Below, one piece after another: positions 34,013 through 44,491 of a stretch of DNA of 64,000 nt. A program made the position numbers and the translations under genes. Source of the stretch: Anaerovibrio lipolyticus (lineage in GTDB: Bacteria > Bacillota > Negativicutes > Selenomonadales > Selenomonadaceae); the NCBI RefSeq assembly GCF_021531495.1, contig NZ_JADYTY010000003.1:1-64000 (forward strand). The letters run 5' to 3'. Position 1 is the stretch's first letter. Each line of letters starts with the position of its first letter. The notes beneath the pieces are model-generated. The model was not told where the DNA came from and searched no databases. It saw only the letters and a program-made list of their open reading frames with translations.

Positions 34013-36106
34013 GTGACTGACATCAAGAAAATAGATGTGCTTTGGGATGATAATCCCGTTGATATAACTGCAGAGGCGAATTTTATTTGGAGTATTGCCA
34101 ATAAGCTGCGTGGCACGTATATGCCGGATAAGTATGGTGATGTTATTATTCCTATGACGATTATCCGCCGTTTTGAGTGCGCTTTGGCAAAGACTAAGGC
34201 TGCTGTTGTAGCAAAATACAATGAGAACCCTAATTACCCTGCTAAGGCTATGTATAGGCTTTCCGGCTATCAGTTCTATAATATCAGCGAGTTTACTCTG
34301 CAGGAGTTGTGCAACGATGCCGACCACATTGCGGAAAACTTCAAGGCATACATTCAGGGTTTTTCCGATAATATTAAGGATATTTTGAATAACCTCGATA
34401 TGGAAACCCATATCAAGAAGATGGATGAAGGCGGTTGCCTGTTCAATACGGTCAAAGCCTTCTCTGAACTGGATTTGTCCGTTGAGAGCTTTGACAGCAT
34501 TAAGATGGGGTATATCTTCGAGAATCTTATCGGCAGATTCTTCCAGAACGTAGATGCCGGTCAGTTTTACACCGGTCGTGATATTGTTAAGCTGGGCGTA
34601 TCTTTGCTTGTTTCCGAAGGCTGCGACGATATTTTTGATGACCACAAGCTGATTACCATTTGTGACCAGGCAGCAGGAACTGGCGGTATGCTGAGTACGG
34701 CGTACAGTTATTTTAAGCATTATAATCCTACTGCCGATGTTAAGCTGTTCGGCGTGGAGTTTATGGGTGTTTCTTGGGCTGTGGGCATGGCGGAAATGCT
34801 GATTAAAGGCCAAGATGCAACTAATTTTGTACATGCGGATTCCTTTAAGGAGGATCCTTCTGCTGATACCAAGATGCGCTTCGTGCTGATGAACCCGCCT
34901 TTTGGTACTCCCTGGAGCGGTAAGGACGCAAAGGCAGGACAGGAAGAAGCTGTAAACAAGGAATACGCCAAGGAAAACAGTCGTTGGGGTGCAGGTTTGC
35001 CCGGCGGTGGTGATTCGCAGATGCTGTTTTTACAGTCCGCCATTGCGAAGCTGGATGAAAAGGTTGGCCGTGCTGCGATTATCGAAAACGGCTCACCGCT
35101 TTTTACCGGCGGCACAGCATCCGGTGAAAGCCAGATTCGCCGCTGGATTTTGGAGAACGATTTGCTGGAAGCTATCATTGCTATGCCGACGGATTTGTTT
35201 TACAACACCGGCATTGCCAGCTACTGGTGGATTATATCCAAAAACAAACGCCCGGAGCGCAAGGGTTATGTGCAGCTTATAGATGCGACGAATATTTACC
35301 ACAAGCTGCGTAAGCCTGTGGGCAACAAGAAAAACGAGTTCTCTCCCGAGGACAGAGCGCAGATTGCCAAGCTGTATACTGATTTTGACAAGGCTGACAG
35401 CGAATACAGCAAGATTTTTAAGAACGAAGATTTTATGTACCGTGAGTATGCTGTTATGCAGCCTTTGCAGCGGAGCTATTCCATTACGGAAGCAAGCATT
35501 GAGCGTATGCTGCAGAAGGGGGCGCTGAAAGGCTTATGGGATGAAGCTAAGGTTGCAGAATACGAGGAAAAAGGCAATGCTTTGAGTGGTAAAGACCAGA
35601 ACAAGCTGCAGGCTTTTTATGCTACGAAGCCTGTTTATGATGCTATTATGGCGAAGCTGCAGGAGCATATTGCTGATAAAAAATGGCTTTCGCCTAAAGC
35701 ATTTACACCGGTGCTGCAAGCTGTTCTTGGCGATTTGGCTGATAAAAAACTCTTTGAGAAAATCATGGACGGACTTTCCGTTATGGATAAGACTGCGGAA
35801 ATCCAGCGGGATAAAAAAGGCAACATTATTTACGACAAGGAAACCAAGGATACAGAGCTTGTGAAATACACCGAGGATATTGAAACCTATATGGCGCGAG
35901 AGGTGTTGCCGCATATTCCTGATGCCAAGTGGTTCTGGGAAGAGAATTTGACGAAGAAGAAGCCTGTAATTAAAACCGGTGCGGAAATCCCCTTCACCCG
36001 CTACTTCTATAAATACCAGGCACCTAGGCCCAGTGCAGAGCTTCTGGCGGAGTTTTTGGCAATCGACAAGGCTGTGAATGAGCGTGTTGCTCGCCTGATG
36101 AAATGA
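34013..36106 (+). CDS. hsdM: Type I restriction-modification methyltransferase subunit
   Basis: The modification subunit, transferring a methyl group from S-adenosylmethionine to adenine N6 at the site chosen by HsdS. A helical N-terminal domain (residues about 15-160) precedes the methyltransferase fold, with motif I as ICDQAAGTGGML and the catalytic motif IV NPPF (VLMNPPFGTPW). Motif I has Gln where most HsdM have Pro. The GTG at 34013 follows GGAGG by 7 nt; the longer frame to 33932 runs inside the preceding gene. At 697 residues it is longer than the usual 480-550, with a C-terminal extension. It overlaps neither neighbour and starts the M-S-R operon. Confidence 0.93.
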   Translation: MTDIKKIDVLWDDNPVDITAEANFIWSIANKLRGTYMPDKYGDVIIPMTIIRRFECALAKTKAAVVAKYNENPNYPAKAMYRLSGYQFYNISEFTLQELCNDADHIAENFKAYIQGFSDNIKDILNNLDMETHIKKMDEGGCLFNTVKAFSELDLSVESFDSIKMGYIFENLIGRFFQNVDAGQFYTGRDIVKLGVSLLVSEGCDDIFDDHKLITICDQAAGTGGMLSTAYSYFKHYNPTADVKLFGVEFMGVSWAVGMAEMLIKGQDATNFVHADSFKEDPSADTKMRFVLMNPPFGTPWSGKDAKAGQEEAVNKEYAKENSRWGAGLPGGGDSQMLFLQSAIAKLDEKVGRAAIIENGSPLFTGGTASGESQIRRWILENDLLEAIIAMPTDLFYNTGIASYWWIISKNKRPERKGYVQLIDATNIYHKLRKPVGNKKNEFSPEDRAQIAKLYTDFDKADSEYSKIFKNEDFMYREYAVMQPLQRSYSITEASIERMLQKGALKGLWDEAKVAEYEEKGNALSGKDQNKLQAFYATKPVYDAIMAKLQEHIADKKWLSPKAFTPVLQAVLGDLADKKLFEKIMDGLSVMDKTAEIQRDKKGNIIYDKETKDTELVKYTEDIETYMAREVLPHIPDAKWFWEENLTKKKPVIKTGAEIPFTRYFYKYQAPRPSAELLAEFLAIDKAVNERVARLMK

Positions 36107-36116
36107 GGTGATGAGA

Positions 36117-37379
36117 ATGCGCGAAATGAAGGATAGCGGGATTGAGTGGATTGGGGAGATTCCGAAGGATTGGGAAATCATAAAAGGTAAGTATGTTTTG
36201 GAATACTTACAAAAACCAGTTAAAGATGACGATGGTGTAATTACTTGTTTTAGAGATGGCGAAGTTACTCTTAGATCAAATCGTAGAGAAGATGGTTTTA
36301 CGTTGTCTGATAAGGAAATAGGTTATCAAGGTATTGATGTAGGAGATTTAGTAGTTCATGGTATGGATGGATTTGCGGGTGCTATAGGAATTTCTGATTC
36401 TCGTGGAAAAGCGTCTCCTGTTTTAAATGTACTTAATTCAAAATACAATAAGCGATATTTGATGTATTATTTGCGTTCTATGGCGTTTAGCAATGTTTTT
36501 GTTGCATTAGCTTCTGGTATTAGAGTACGGTCTTGTGATTTGCGTTGGAACAAATTAGCAGAGTTACCTTATCCAACGACTAGTTATGATGAACAAACGG
36601 AAATAGTAAGCTACCTCGACACTCAATGCTCCGAAATCGACGCGACCTCTGAAGATATCCAAAAGGAAATTTCTCTTTTGGAGGAGTATAAGAAATCTGT
36701 TATTACCGAAGCGGTTACCAAAGGGCTGAATCCTGATGTGGAAATGAAGGACAGCGGTATTAAATGGCTTCCTAAGATTCCTATGCATTGGAAGGTAATT
36801 CCGTCGAAGTATTTGTTTGCTAATTCTGATATTAGGCGTCAGACTGGCGATGAACAATTAACTGCAAGCCAAAAATATGGCATTATAACACAAAAGGATT
36901 ATACAGCTAAAGAAAATGCTCAGATAGTTTTAGCTACACAAGGATTAGAAAAATGGAAACACGTTGAACCAAATGATTTCATCATAAGTTTGCGTAGTTT
37001 TCAGGGTGGTTTGGAAATGAGTGAGATTACGGGCTGTATTACTTGGCATTATGTTGTATTGAAAGCTCAGAAAGAAGTGTGCCATAAGTATTATAAGTGG
37101 TTGTTTAAGTCTGCTAGATATATTAATGCATTACAAGGAACATGTAATTTTATTCGCGATGGTCAGGATTTGCGCTTTTCAAATTTTGCTTTAGTACCAT
37201 TATTTGAATTACCTTTAGCAGAACAACAGCAAATTGCAGACTTCCTCGATTCCAAATGCTCCGAAATCGACTCTCTTATCGCTGACAAAAAGCGCCAGCT
37301 CGATATCCTTGCCGACTACAAAAAGTCCCTCATCTACGAATACGTTACCGGCAAGAAGGAGGTTCCTGTAAATGAATAA
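36117..37379 (+). CDS. hsdS: Type I restriction-modification specificity subunit
   Basis: The DNA-recognition subunit, 420 residues, with two target-recognition domains (TRDs) and two conserved coiled-coil spacers. The half-repeats are plain: MKDSGIEWIGEIPKDW matches MKDSGIKWLPKIPMHW, and SYLDTQCSEIDATSEDIQKE matches DFLDSKCSEIDSLIADKKRQ. Each TRD should read one half of a bipartite target; the target cannot be deduced. The TRD-coding DNA (about 36190-36590 and 36800-37215) is visibly more AT-rich than the spacer-coding DNA, as expected from exchange of TRDs between strains. The start is taken as the ATG at 36117, 5 nt after TGAGGTGA; ATG 36111 is also in frame. It overlaps hsdR by eight bases. 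Confidence 0.92.
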   Translation: MREMKDSGIEWIGEIPKDWEIIKGKYVLEYLQKPVKDDDGVITCFRDGEVTLRSNRREDGFTLSDKEIGYQGIDVGDLVVHGMDGFAGAIGISDSRGKASPVLNVLNSKYNKRYLMYYLRSMAFSNVFVALASGIRVRSCDLRWNKLAELPYPTTSYDEQTEIVSYLDTQCSEIDATSEDIQKEISLLEEYKKSVITEAVTKGLNPDVEMKDSGIKWLPKIPMHWKVIPSKYLFANSDIRRQTGDEQLTASQKYGIITQKDYTAKENAQIVLATQGLEKWKHVEPNDFIISLRSFQGGLEMSEITGCITWHYVVLKAQKEVCHKYYKWLFKSARYINALQGTCNFIRDGQDLRFSNFALVPLFELPLAEQQQIADFLDSKCSEIDSLIADKKRQLDILADYKKSLIYEYVTGKKEVPVNE

Positions 37380-40300
37380 CATCCTTTCAGAAAAAGAATA
37401 TCAGCGTTATATCATCGACCAGCTTGTAAAGCCGGAATGTGGGTACGCAGAAGCTCCAGGAGCGGAGTTCGACCGCCTTTTTGCGATGAACCGTAAGGCA
37501 TTGTTTACTTTCCTTGATGATACCCAGCCGGAAAAAATGGAGGCTTTGCGCAAAATCTATAAGGAAAAAGCTGAAGATACCATTATTGCCTTTATCAACC
37601 AGCAGGAAACGAGGGCGAACGGCAGTCGTCTTGATGTGCTTAAGCATGGCGTAGAGCTGGCCAACATTCATCTGGATTTGATGTATACGAAGCCTGCAAC
37701 GACCTTCAACAAGGAGCTTAACGCTTTGTATCATAAGAACATCTTTACCGTCTCCGAAGAGGTTTGGGCAAGCAATGATGAACGCATTGACCTGGTAATC
37801 TTTCTCAATGGCCTTGCAATCATCACCTTCGAGTTGAAATGTAATGCCGCAGGACAGTCCTATCAGGATGCCATCTATCAGTATCGTATGGAGCGCAATC
37901 CTAAAGACCGCCTCTTTTTGTGGAAGGCCGGTTCCTTGGTAAACTTCGCTATGGATTTGGAACAGGTTTATATGTGTACCAAGCTCAGCGGCAGCAGTAC
38001 CTTCTTCCTGCCCTTCAATATGGGATGTGGTGAAGGTATTCAGGTCGGTGCCGGCAACCCTGTTTTGGAAGATGAATACAGCGTTCATTATATGTGGGAC
38101 GATATCCTGCAAAAGGACAGCCTGCTGGAAATCCTTGGCAAGTTCATGTTTATCGAGGTCAGCGAAAAAGAAGATGCCAACGGCAAGGTGAAGAAGAATG
38201 AAACAGTTATCTTCCCTCGCTATCATCAGCTTGATGTGCTGCGCAAGGTGCTTGCCGATGTTAAGGAGCATGGCAGCAGCCTGAACTATCTTCTGCAGCA
38301 CAGTGCAGGCTCCGGCAAAACGAACGAGATTGCTTGGCTTGCACATCGTCTGGCGTCTTTGCATAGTGCAGACAACAAGATTATCTTTGACAATATCATC
38401 ATCTGTACCGACCGCGTAGTAGTCGACAGACAGCTTCAGCAGGCGGTACTTGGTATTGAGCACAAGGAAGGCCTTATCCGCGTGATGGACGACCAGTGCA
38501 ACTCTACTGACCTTGCCAATGCGCTTGGCGGTAACACCAAGATTATTGCAACGACGATTCAGAAGTTCCCCTATATCGTGGATAGCGTCAAAGGCTTGAA
38601 GAATAAGCACTTTGCGGTAATCATTGACGAAGCCCATTCTTCTACCTCCGGCAAGAACATGGCGGCGATTACCAAGTCGCTTGGCTCCGGTAAAGTGGAA
38701 ACCGATGTTGATGTTGAAGATATTATTACCGATGAAATCCAGCGCAACGGCAAGCAGCCTAATGTGTCGATGTTCGCCTTTACCGCTACGCCGAAACCGA
38801 CTACTCTGCAGCTTTTCGGCAGGGTAAATGAGCAGGGACAGTATGAAGCCTTTCATATTTACTCCATGAAGCAGGCTATCGAAGAAGGCTTTATTCTTGA
38901 TGTACTGCAGAACTATATCACTTACGATACCTTCTTCCGTATCAACAAAGAGATTGAAGATGATCCGGAAATGAAAACGAATGATGCCAAGCGCCAGATT
39001 GCCCGCTTCGTGCAGCTGCATGAAACAAATATCTCGCAACGCATTGAGGTTATCATCGAGCATTTTCGCCAGAACGTCATGCAGGAGCTTAACGGTCAGG
39101 CTAAGGCTATGGTCATTACGGAATCGCGTGCCGGTGCAGTAAAATATCGACAGGCCTTTGAGGATTATATCAATCGCAAAGGTTATACCGGGCTGAAAGC
39201 ACTGGTTGCCTTTTCTGGCAAGGTTACCATTGACGGCAAGGAATATACCGAAGTAGGCATGAACGGTATTGCTGAAAAGAACCTGCCTAAAGAGTTTGAT
39301 AAGGACGAATATCAGGTACTGCTGGTAGCAGATAAATATCAGACCGGCTTTGACCAGAAGAAGCTGTGTGCTATGTACGTGCTCAAAAAGCTGCGTGGCG
39401 TAAATGCAGTGCAGACTTTATCCCGACTGAACCGTATCTGTCCGCCCTTTGACAAGAAAACTTTTGTCCTGGACTTTGCTAATGATTATGCGGATATTGA
39501 GAAGGCTTTCAGCAAATACTACACTGTGACTTTGCTGTCCAATAGCATTAACCCGCGTTCTATTTATGATATCAGCGCGAAAATCGACGGCTATTTCTTC
39601 CTTGATCCCGGCGATGTAGAGGACTTCAATACGCTTCTGTACAAAGAAAAGGTTACCGCTGCGGACAAAAAGAAAATGACTTTTTTCCTGCAGAAAGCCA
39701 AAAACGTCATCGAAAAGAATAATGACGAGCAGACGCAGAAGGAAATCCATATGGCAATCCGCCATTTCATCCGCTGTTATGAGTTCTTGGTGCAGGCAAC
39801 CTGCTTCGAGGACTTGGATATTCATAAGAAATATAAGTTCTTGTCTTACTTGCAGACGTATCTGAAAGTAAGACATTCAGGTGGCGGTTTTGACCTGACC
39901 GGCAAAATCAAGGCAGATAACTTTGTGCAGAAAAAGAGCGGAGAGTTTGCAAATGTTAAGCATAAAGCTGATCCGATTGTTCATCTGCCAACCGCTGAAT
40001 CTCTTAACCTTACTCCTGCAAAGATTGAACGTCTGTCACAGATTATTGCAGAAATCAACAGCAGAACAGGCAAAAACTACGACAATGACGTTGCAGTCAA
40101 GGCAATGTTGCAGATTAAGGATATCATGATGAAATCTGAAAAGCTGCGAGCAAGTGCTCAAAATAACACTGAAAGAGACTTTGAGTTTGCTTATTTCGAT
40201 AATATTGACGATGCCTTAGTGGAAGGTTTAGAGCAGAATCAGGACTTCTTCAGCCTGCTTTTGGATAATGATGAGATTAAGCGTCGGGTGTTGGGGATTT

Positions 40301-40431
40301 TTGCCAGTGATGTATATAATGAGCTTAAGAGCAAGAAAAACGTGATTTATCCTAAGTTTAAGCAAAAAACTATAGAACTTAATGTAGCGGAAGAAGTTGA
40401 TACTTATAGTAGTAAAGGAGAAGAAAAGTGA
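37372..40431 (+). CDS. hsdR: Type I restriction endonuclease subunit
   Basis: The 1019-residue motor/nuclease subunit. The N-terminal PD-(D/E)XK nuclease has RIDLVIFLNGLAIITFELK with the downstream QxxxY motif (SYQDAIYQY). The superfamily 2 helicase core follows with HSAGSGKT (motif I, about residue 310), IIDEAHSS (motif II) and FTATPKPTT (motif III). It translocates DNA with ATP and cuts at a distance from unmethylated sites when joined with HsdM and HsdS. AAGGAGG precedes the ATG at 37372, which lies inside the end of hsdS. All key residues are present, so the system looks intact and active. Confidence 0.93.
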   Translation: MNNILSEKEYQRYIIDQLVKPECGYAEAPGAEFDRLFAMNRKALFTFLDDTQPEKMEALRKIYKEKAEDTIIAFINQQETRANGSRLDVLKHGVELANIHLDLMYTKPATTFNKELNALYHKNIFTVSEEVWASNDERIDLVIFLNGLAIITFELKCNAAGQSYQDAIYQYRMERNPKDRLFLWKAGSLVNFAMDLEQVYMCTKLSGSSTFFLPFNMGCGEGIQVGAGNPVLEDEYSVHYMWDDILQKDSLLEILGKFMFIEVSEKEDANGKVKKNETVIFPRYHQLDVLRKVLADVKEHGSSLNYLLQHSAGSGKTNEIAWLAHRLASLHSADNKIIFDNIIICTDRVVVDRQLQQAVLGIEHKEGLIRVMDDQCNSTDLANALGGNTKIIATTIQKFPYIVDSVKGLKNKHFAVIIDEAHSSTSGKNMAAITKSLGSGKVETDVDVEDIITDEIQRNGKQPNVSMFAFTATPKPTTLQLFGRVNEQGQYEAFHIYSMKQAIEEGFILDVLQNYITYDTFFRINKEIEDDPEMKTNDAKRQIARFVQLHETNISQRIEVIIEHFRQNVMQELNGQAKAMVITESRAGAVKYRQAFEDYINRKGYTGLKALVAFSGKVTIDGKEYTEVGMNGIAEKNLPKEFDKDEYQVLLVADKYQTGFDQKKLCAMYVLKKLRGVNAVQTLSRLNRICPPFDKKTFVLDFANDYADIEKAFSKYYTVTLLSNSINPRSIYDISAKIDGYFFLDPGDVEDFNTLLYKEKVTAADKKKMTFFLQKAKNVIEKNNDEQTQKEIHMAIRHFIRCYEFLVQATCFEDLDIHKKYKFLSYLQTYLKVRHSGGGFDLTGKIKADNFVQKKSGEFANVKHKADPIVHLPTAESLNLTPAKIERLSQIIAEINSRTGKNYDNDVAVKAMLQIKDIMMKSEKLRASAQNNTERDFEFAYFDNIDDALVEGLEQNQDFFSLLLDNDEIKRRVLGIFASDVYNELKSKKNVIYPKFKQKTIELNVAEEVDTYSSKGEEK

Positions 40432-40469
40432 TGGCTAAAACAGAAATTATGTTGATTCTAAAAAAATAA
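40431..40469 (+). other. Twelve-codon coupled stub ORF after hsdR
   Basis: An ATG overlaps the hsdR stop (TGATG), has GGAG upstream, and reads 12 codons (MAKTEIMLILKK) before TAA. The stop lies in the loop of the palindrome at 40452-40487. It may be the remnant of a gene that once followed hsdR, or chance. Confidence 0.3.
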
Positions 40470-40487
40470 AAATTTTTTTAGAATCAA
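40452..40487 (+). terminator. Perfect 15-bp palindrome ending the hsd operon
   Basis: TTGATTCTAAAAAAA and TTTTTTTAGAATCAA flank a 6-nt loop. The T7 tract is inside the stem, so termination could occur in both directions; no glpK-side T run follows. Confidence 0.5.
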
Positions 40488-40557
40488 GCAGGAAAATGTG
40501 ACATGGATGGCGAATAGGTATCTTGATAAAAGTTTTGCAGGGGATTTAGGCAATTAA

Positions 40558-42108
<1,551 letters not shown>

Positions 42109-42144
42109 TCTGGCAAGCTGATAAGCTGACAAAATCTGATATTC

Positions 42145-42182
42145 AACATCCTCACTTGTATTTTTGCAGGTGGGGGTGTTTT
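42145..42182 (+). terminator. Intrinsic terminator between glpK and dhaK
   Basis: AACATCCTCACTTG pairs along 14 bp (with G-U pairs) with CAGGTGGGGGTGTT and ends in TTTT. The U tract is short, so read-through into dhaK is likely to some degree. Confidence 0.6.
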
Positions 42183-42228
42183 GGATTTACAACCATGAAT
42201 GATGTTCAAATATAGGGAGGTTATTATT

Positions 42229-43218
42229 GTGAAAAAGATTATTAATGCTGTAGAGAATGTAGAAGAAGAAATGATTCTCGGTCTGGTAAAGTCTGCACCA
42301 GATAAGCTCCGCAAGCTGGACTGCGGCAACGTAGTTGTGCGTGTACCAAAGAAGGAAGGCAAGGTTGCTTTGGTTAGCGGCGGCGGCAGCGGTCATGAGC
42401 CAGCTCATGGCGGTTATGTAGGTGAGGGTATGCTGGATGCAGCAGTAGCAGGTGCAGTATTTACCTCCCCAACTCCTGATCAGATTTATGAGGCTATTAA
42501 GGCTGTAGCTACTGATGCAGGTGTACTGTGTATCGTTAAGAACTACACCGGTGATATTATGAACTTTGAAATGGCTGTTGATATGGCCAAGGATGAGGAT
42601 ATCAAGGCTGATTATGTGATTGTGAACGATGATGTGGCAGTAAAGGATTCCCTGTACACCACTGGACGTCGTGGCGTGGCTGGTACTGTGCTGGTGCACA
42701 AGATAGCAGGTGCTTTGGCTGAAACTGGTGCAAGTCTGGAGGAAGTAAAGGCTGTAGCTGAAAAGGTTATTGCCAATGTCCGCACTATGGGTATGGCTAT
42801 TACTGCCTGCACTATGCCAGCAGCTGGCAAGCCAGGCTTTGAGCTGGGCGAGGATGAGATGGAAATCGGTATCGGTATTCATGGTGAGCCAGGTACCAGC
42901 CGTGAGCCACTGAGATCTGCAAATTCCATTGCTCAGGAATTGTTAGACAGAATTGTGGAAGATATAGACTATACAGGCAAGGAAGTTGCTGTTATAATTA
43001 ACGGTATGGGCGGTACTCCATTAATGGAGCTTTATATCGTGAACAATTTTGTAGCAGATTTCCTGGCAGAAAAAGGTATCAAGGTATATCATACCATGGT
43101 AGGCAATTATATGACCTCCATTGAAATGGCAGGCTTCTCTATTACTCTGCTCCGTCTGGATGATGAGCTGAAGAAGCTGTATGATGCCAAGGCTGATACT
43201 CCTGCCTTGAAAAAGTAA
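42229..43218 (+). CDS. dhaK: Dihydroxyacetone kinase, substrate-binding subunit DhaK
   Basis: DhaK binds dihydroxyacetone covalently as a hemiaminal through a histidine and passes it to DhaL-ADP/ATP phosphate transfer. His56 (GSGHEPAHGGY) and the covalent His218 (EIGIGIHGEPG) fall at the same numbers as in the E. coli enzyme. The GTG at 42229 follows GGGAGG by 8 nt; the longer frame has no ribosome-binding site. The length of 329 residues is typical of bacterial PTS-dependent DhaK rather than the ATP-dependent fused type. dhaL follows after 20 nt and dhaM further on. Confidence 0.95.
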   Translation: MKKIINAVENVEEEMILGLVKSAPDKLRKLDCGNVVVRVPKKEGKVALVSGGGSGHEPAHGGYVGEGMLDAAVAGAVFTSPTPDQIYEAIKAVATDAGVLCIVKNYTGDIMNFEMAVDMAKDEDIKADYVIVNDDVAVKDSLYTTGRRGVAGTVLVHKIAGALAETGASLEEVKAVAEKVIANVRTMGMAITACTMPAAGKPGFELGEDEMEIGIGIHGEPGTSREPLRSANSIAQELLDRIVEDIDYTGKEVAVIINGMGGTPLMELYIVNNFVADFLAEKGIKVYHTMVGNYMTSIEMAGFSITLLRLDDELKKLYDAKADTPALKK

Positions 43219-43238
43219 TTTCAAGAGGTGTATGACGA

Positions 43239-43862
43239 ATGATTAACAGTGCAAAGACAATAGAGATTTTGAAGGCTATGGCTGACAGAATCGAAGCAGA
43301 AAAGGACTATCTCACAGAGTTGGATAATGAGATTGCAGATGGTGACCACGGTGTTAACATGGCCAAGGGCTTTAATGCCGTTGTTCCTAAGATTTCCACC
43401 ATGGTAGGCAAGGACATTGGTTCTTTGCTGAAAACCACAGGCATGACCTTGGTATCCACTGTGGGAGGATCTGCAGGTCCTCTCTATGGTACAGCTTTTA
43501 TGAAGGCTGGTGCAGCTCTCCGGGATAAGATGGAGATTGATGGTAAGGATTTGGTAGTTGCCTTGGAGGCAGCTATTGGCGGTATTCAGATGCGTGGTAA
43601 AGCTACCGTAGGCGAAAAAACCATGTTGGATGCTATTTGTCCTGCCTATGATGCTATCAAGGCGGCTGTAGAGGCTGGGGATGATATTAAGACTGCTCTA
43701 ACCAAGGGAGTGGATGCGGCCAGAGATGGTGTAGAATATACCAAAACTATCAAGGCTACCAAGGGCAGAGCCAGCTATATCGGCGACCGTAGTATTGGTC
43801 ATCAGGATCCTGGTGCTACTTCTTCCCTGTATCTAATGGAGGCAATGCTGGAGCAGCTTTGA
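43239..43862 (+). CDS. dhaL: Dihydroxyacetone kinase, nucleotide-binding subunit DhaL
   Basis: DhaL carries tightly bound ADP/ATP as the phosphate relay between DhaM and dihydroxyacetone in DhaK. The Mg-binding aspartates are in ELDNEIADGDHGVNM (Asp29, Asp34, Asp36), and the nucleotide loop is visible in VSTVGGSAGPLYGTAFMKAG. The length of 207 residues is normal. It is separated from dhaM by 137 nt holding a hairpin, an unusual gap for this operon. Confidence 0.94.
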   Translation: MINSAKTIEILKAMADRIEAEKDYLTELDNEIADGDHGVNMAKGFNAVVPKISTMVGKDIGSLLKTTGMTLVSTVGGSAGPLYGTAFMKAGAALRDKMEIDGKDLVVALEAAIGGIQMRGKATVGEKTMLDAICPAYDAIKAAVEAGDDIKTALTKGVDAARDGVEYTKTIKATKGRASYIGDRSIGHQDPGATSSLYLMEAMLEQL

Positions 43863-43906
43863 TAGATGTTGCTTTGGCGTAACGGCTAAAAATGTACAAG
43901 CACAAT

Positions 43907-43954
43907 GAAGCAGGAAAGCGATTGGGCTTCTTTGAGGAAGGCTTTGCCTGCTTC
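43907..43954 (+). other. Hairpin in the dhaL-dhaM spacer
   Basis: GAAGCAGGAAAGC at the left pairs with GCTTTGCCTGCTTC at the right (small internal loop), with an inner CTTC/GAAG. No T tract follows directly, so an RNA-processing or stability hairpin is as likely as a terminator. Confidence 0.5.
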
Positions 43955-43999
43955 GTTAGTTTGTAGGGAATTTGAAAACCATAGAAGGGGATATTCATC

Positions 44000-44392
44000 A
44001 TGGTAGGTATTGTTGTAGTTTCCCATAGCCAGAAATTGGCAGAGGGTGCTGTGGAGCTGGCAAAATTAATGGCAGGAGATGCCAATATTGTAGCAGCTGG
44101 TGGCTTGGATGATGGACAGGCTGGTACCAGCTTTGAAAAGATTATGTCAGCAGTGGAAGAGGTTCATGAGGAGGATGGTGTAGCTGTGCTGATGGATATG
44201 GGCAGCGCAGTTATGACCACAGAAATGGTGATTGAAGCCTTGGGTTATGATGATGTAGTCATGCTGGATGGGCCTGTAGTTGAGGGTGCTATTGTGGCAG
44301 CTTTGGAGTCATCTATGGGGACACCTTTGCGGGATATGCAGGCCAAGGTAGATGAAGCTAGAGAAACACGAAAATTAGATTTAACAAAATAA
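44000..44392 (+). CDS. dhaM: Dihydroxyacetone kinase phosphoryl donor DhaM (EIIA domain only)
   Basis: A 130-residue EIIA-mannose-like protein that receives phosphate from HPr and rephosphorylates DhaL-ADP. The phosphorylated residue is His9 (VGIVVVSHSQKLAEG), and the VLMDMGSAVMTTEMVIEAL block is typical. Unlike E. coli DhaM, it has no fused HPr and enzyme I parts, so general PTS proteins encoded elsewhere must supply phosphate, as in Lactococcus. It ends the glycerol/dihydroxyacetone cluster; a terminator follows. Confidence 0.93.
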   Translation: MVGIVVVSHSQKLAEGAVELAKLMAGDANIVAAGGLDDGQAGTSFEKIMSAVEEVHEEDGVAVLMDMGSAVMTTEMVIEALGYDDVVMLDGPVVEGAIVAALESSMGTPLRDMQAKVDEARETRKLDLTK

Positions 44393-44402
44393 AATGGTGA
44401 GG

Positions 44403-44436
44403 AAAATCTCATTGCCAGCAGGTAATGAGATTTTTT
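44403..44436 (+). terminator. Terminator of the dha operon
   Basis: AAAATCTCATTGCC pairs with GGTAATGAGATTTT around AGCA, followed by TT. Confidence 0.9.
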
Positions 44437-44437
44437 A

Positions 44438-44467
44438 TTGTGTCTTTTGTTTTGAGTATGATATAAT
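44438..44467 (+). promoter_or_regulatory. Promoter of the EamA-family gene
   Basis: TTGTGT at 44438-44443 and TATAAT at 44462-44467 with an 18-nt spacer. The start of transcription near 44474 leaves a leader of about 18 nt to the TTG start at 44492. Confidence 0.6.
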
Positions 44468-44491
44468 CATAAAGATATGGGGAGTGATTAC

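Noticed and set aside
37387-39063. 558-codon open frame antisense to hsdR
   Set aside because: The opposite strand encodes unmistakable HsdR helicase and nuclease motifs across the whole stretch.
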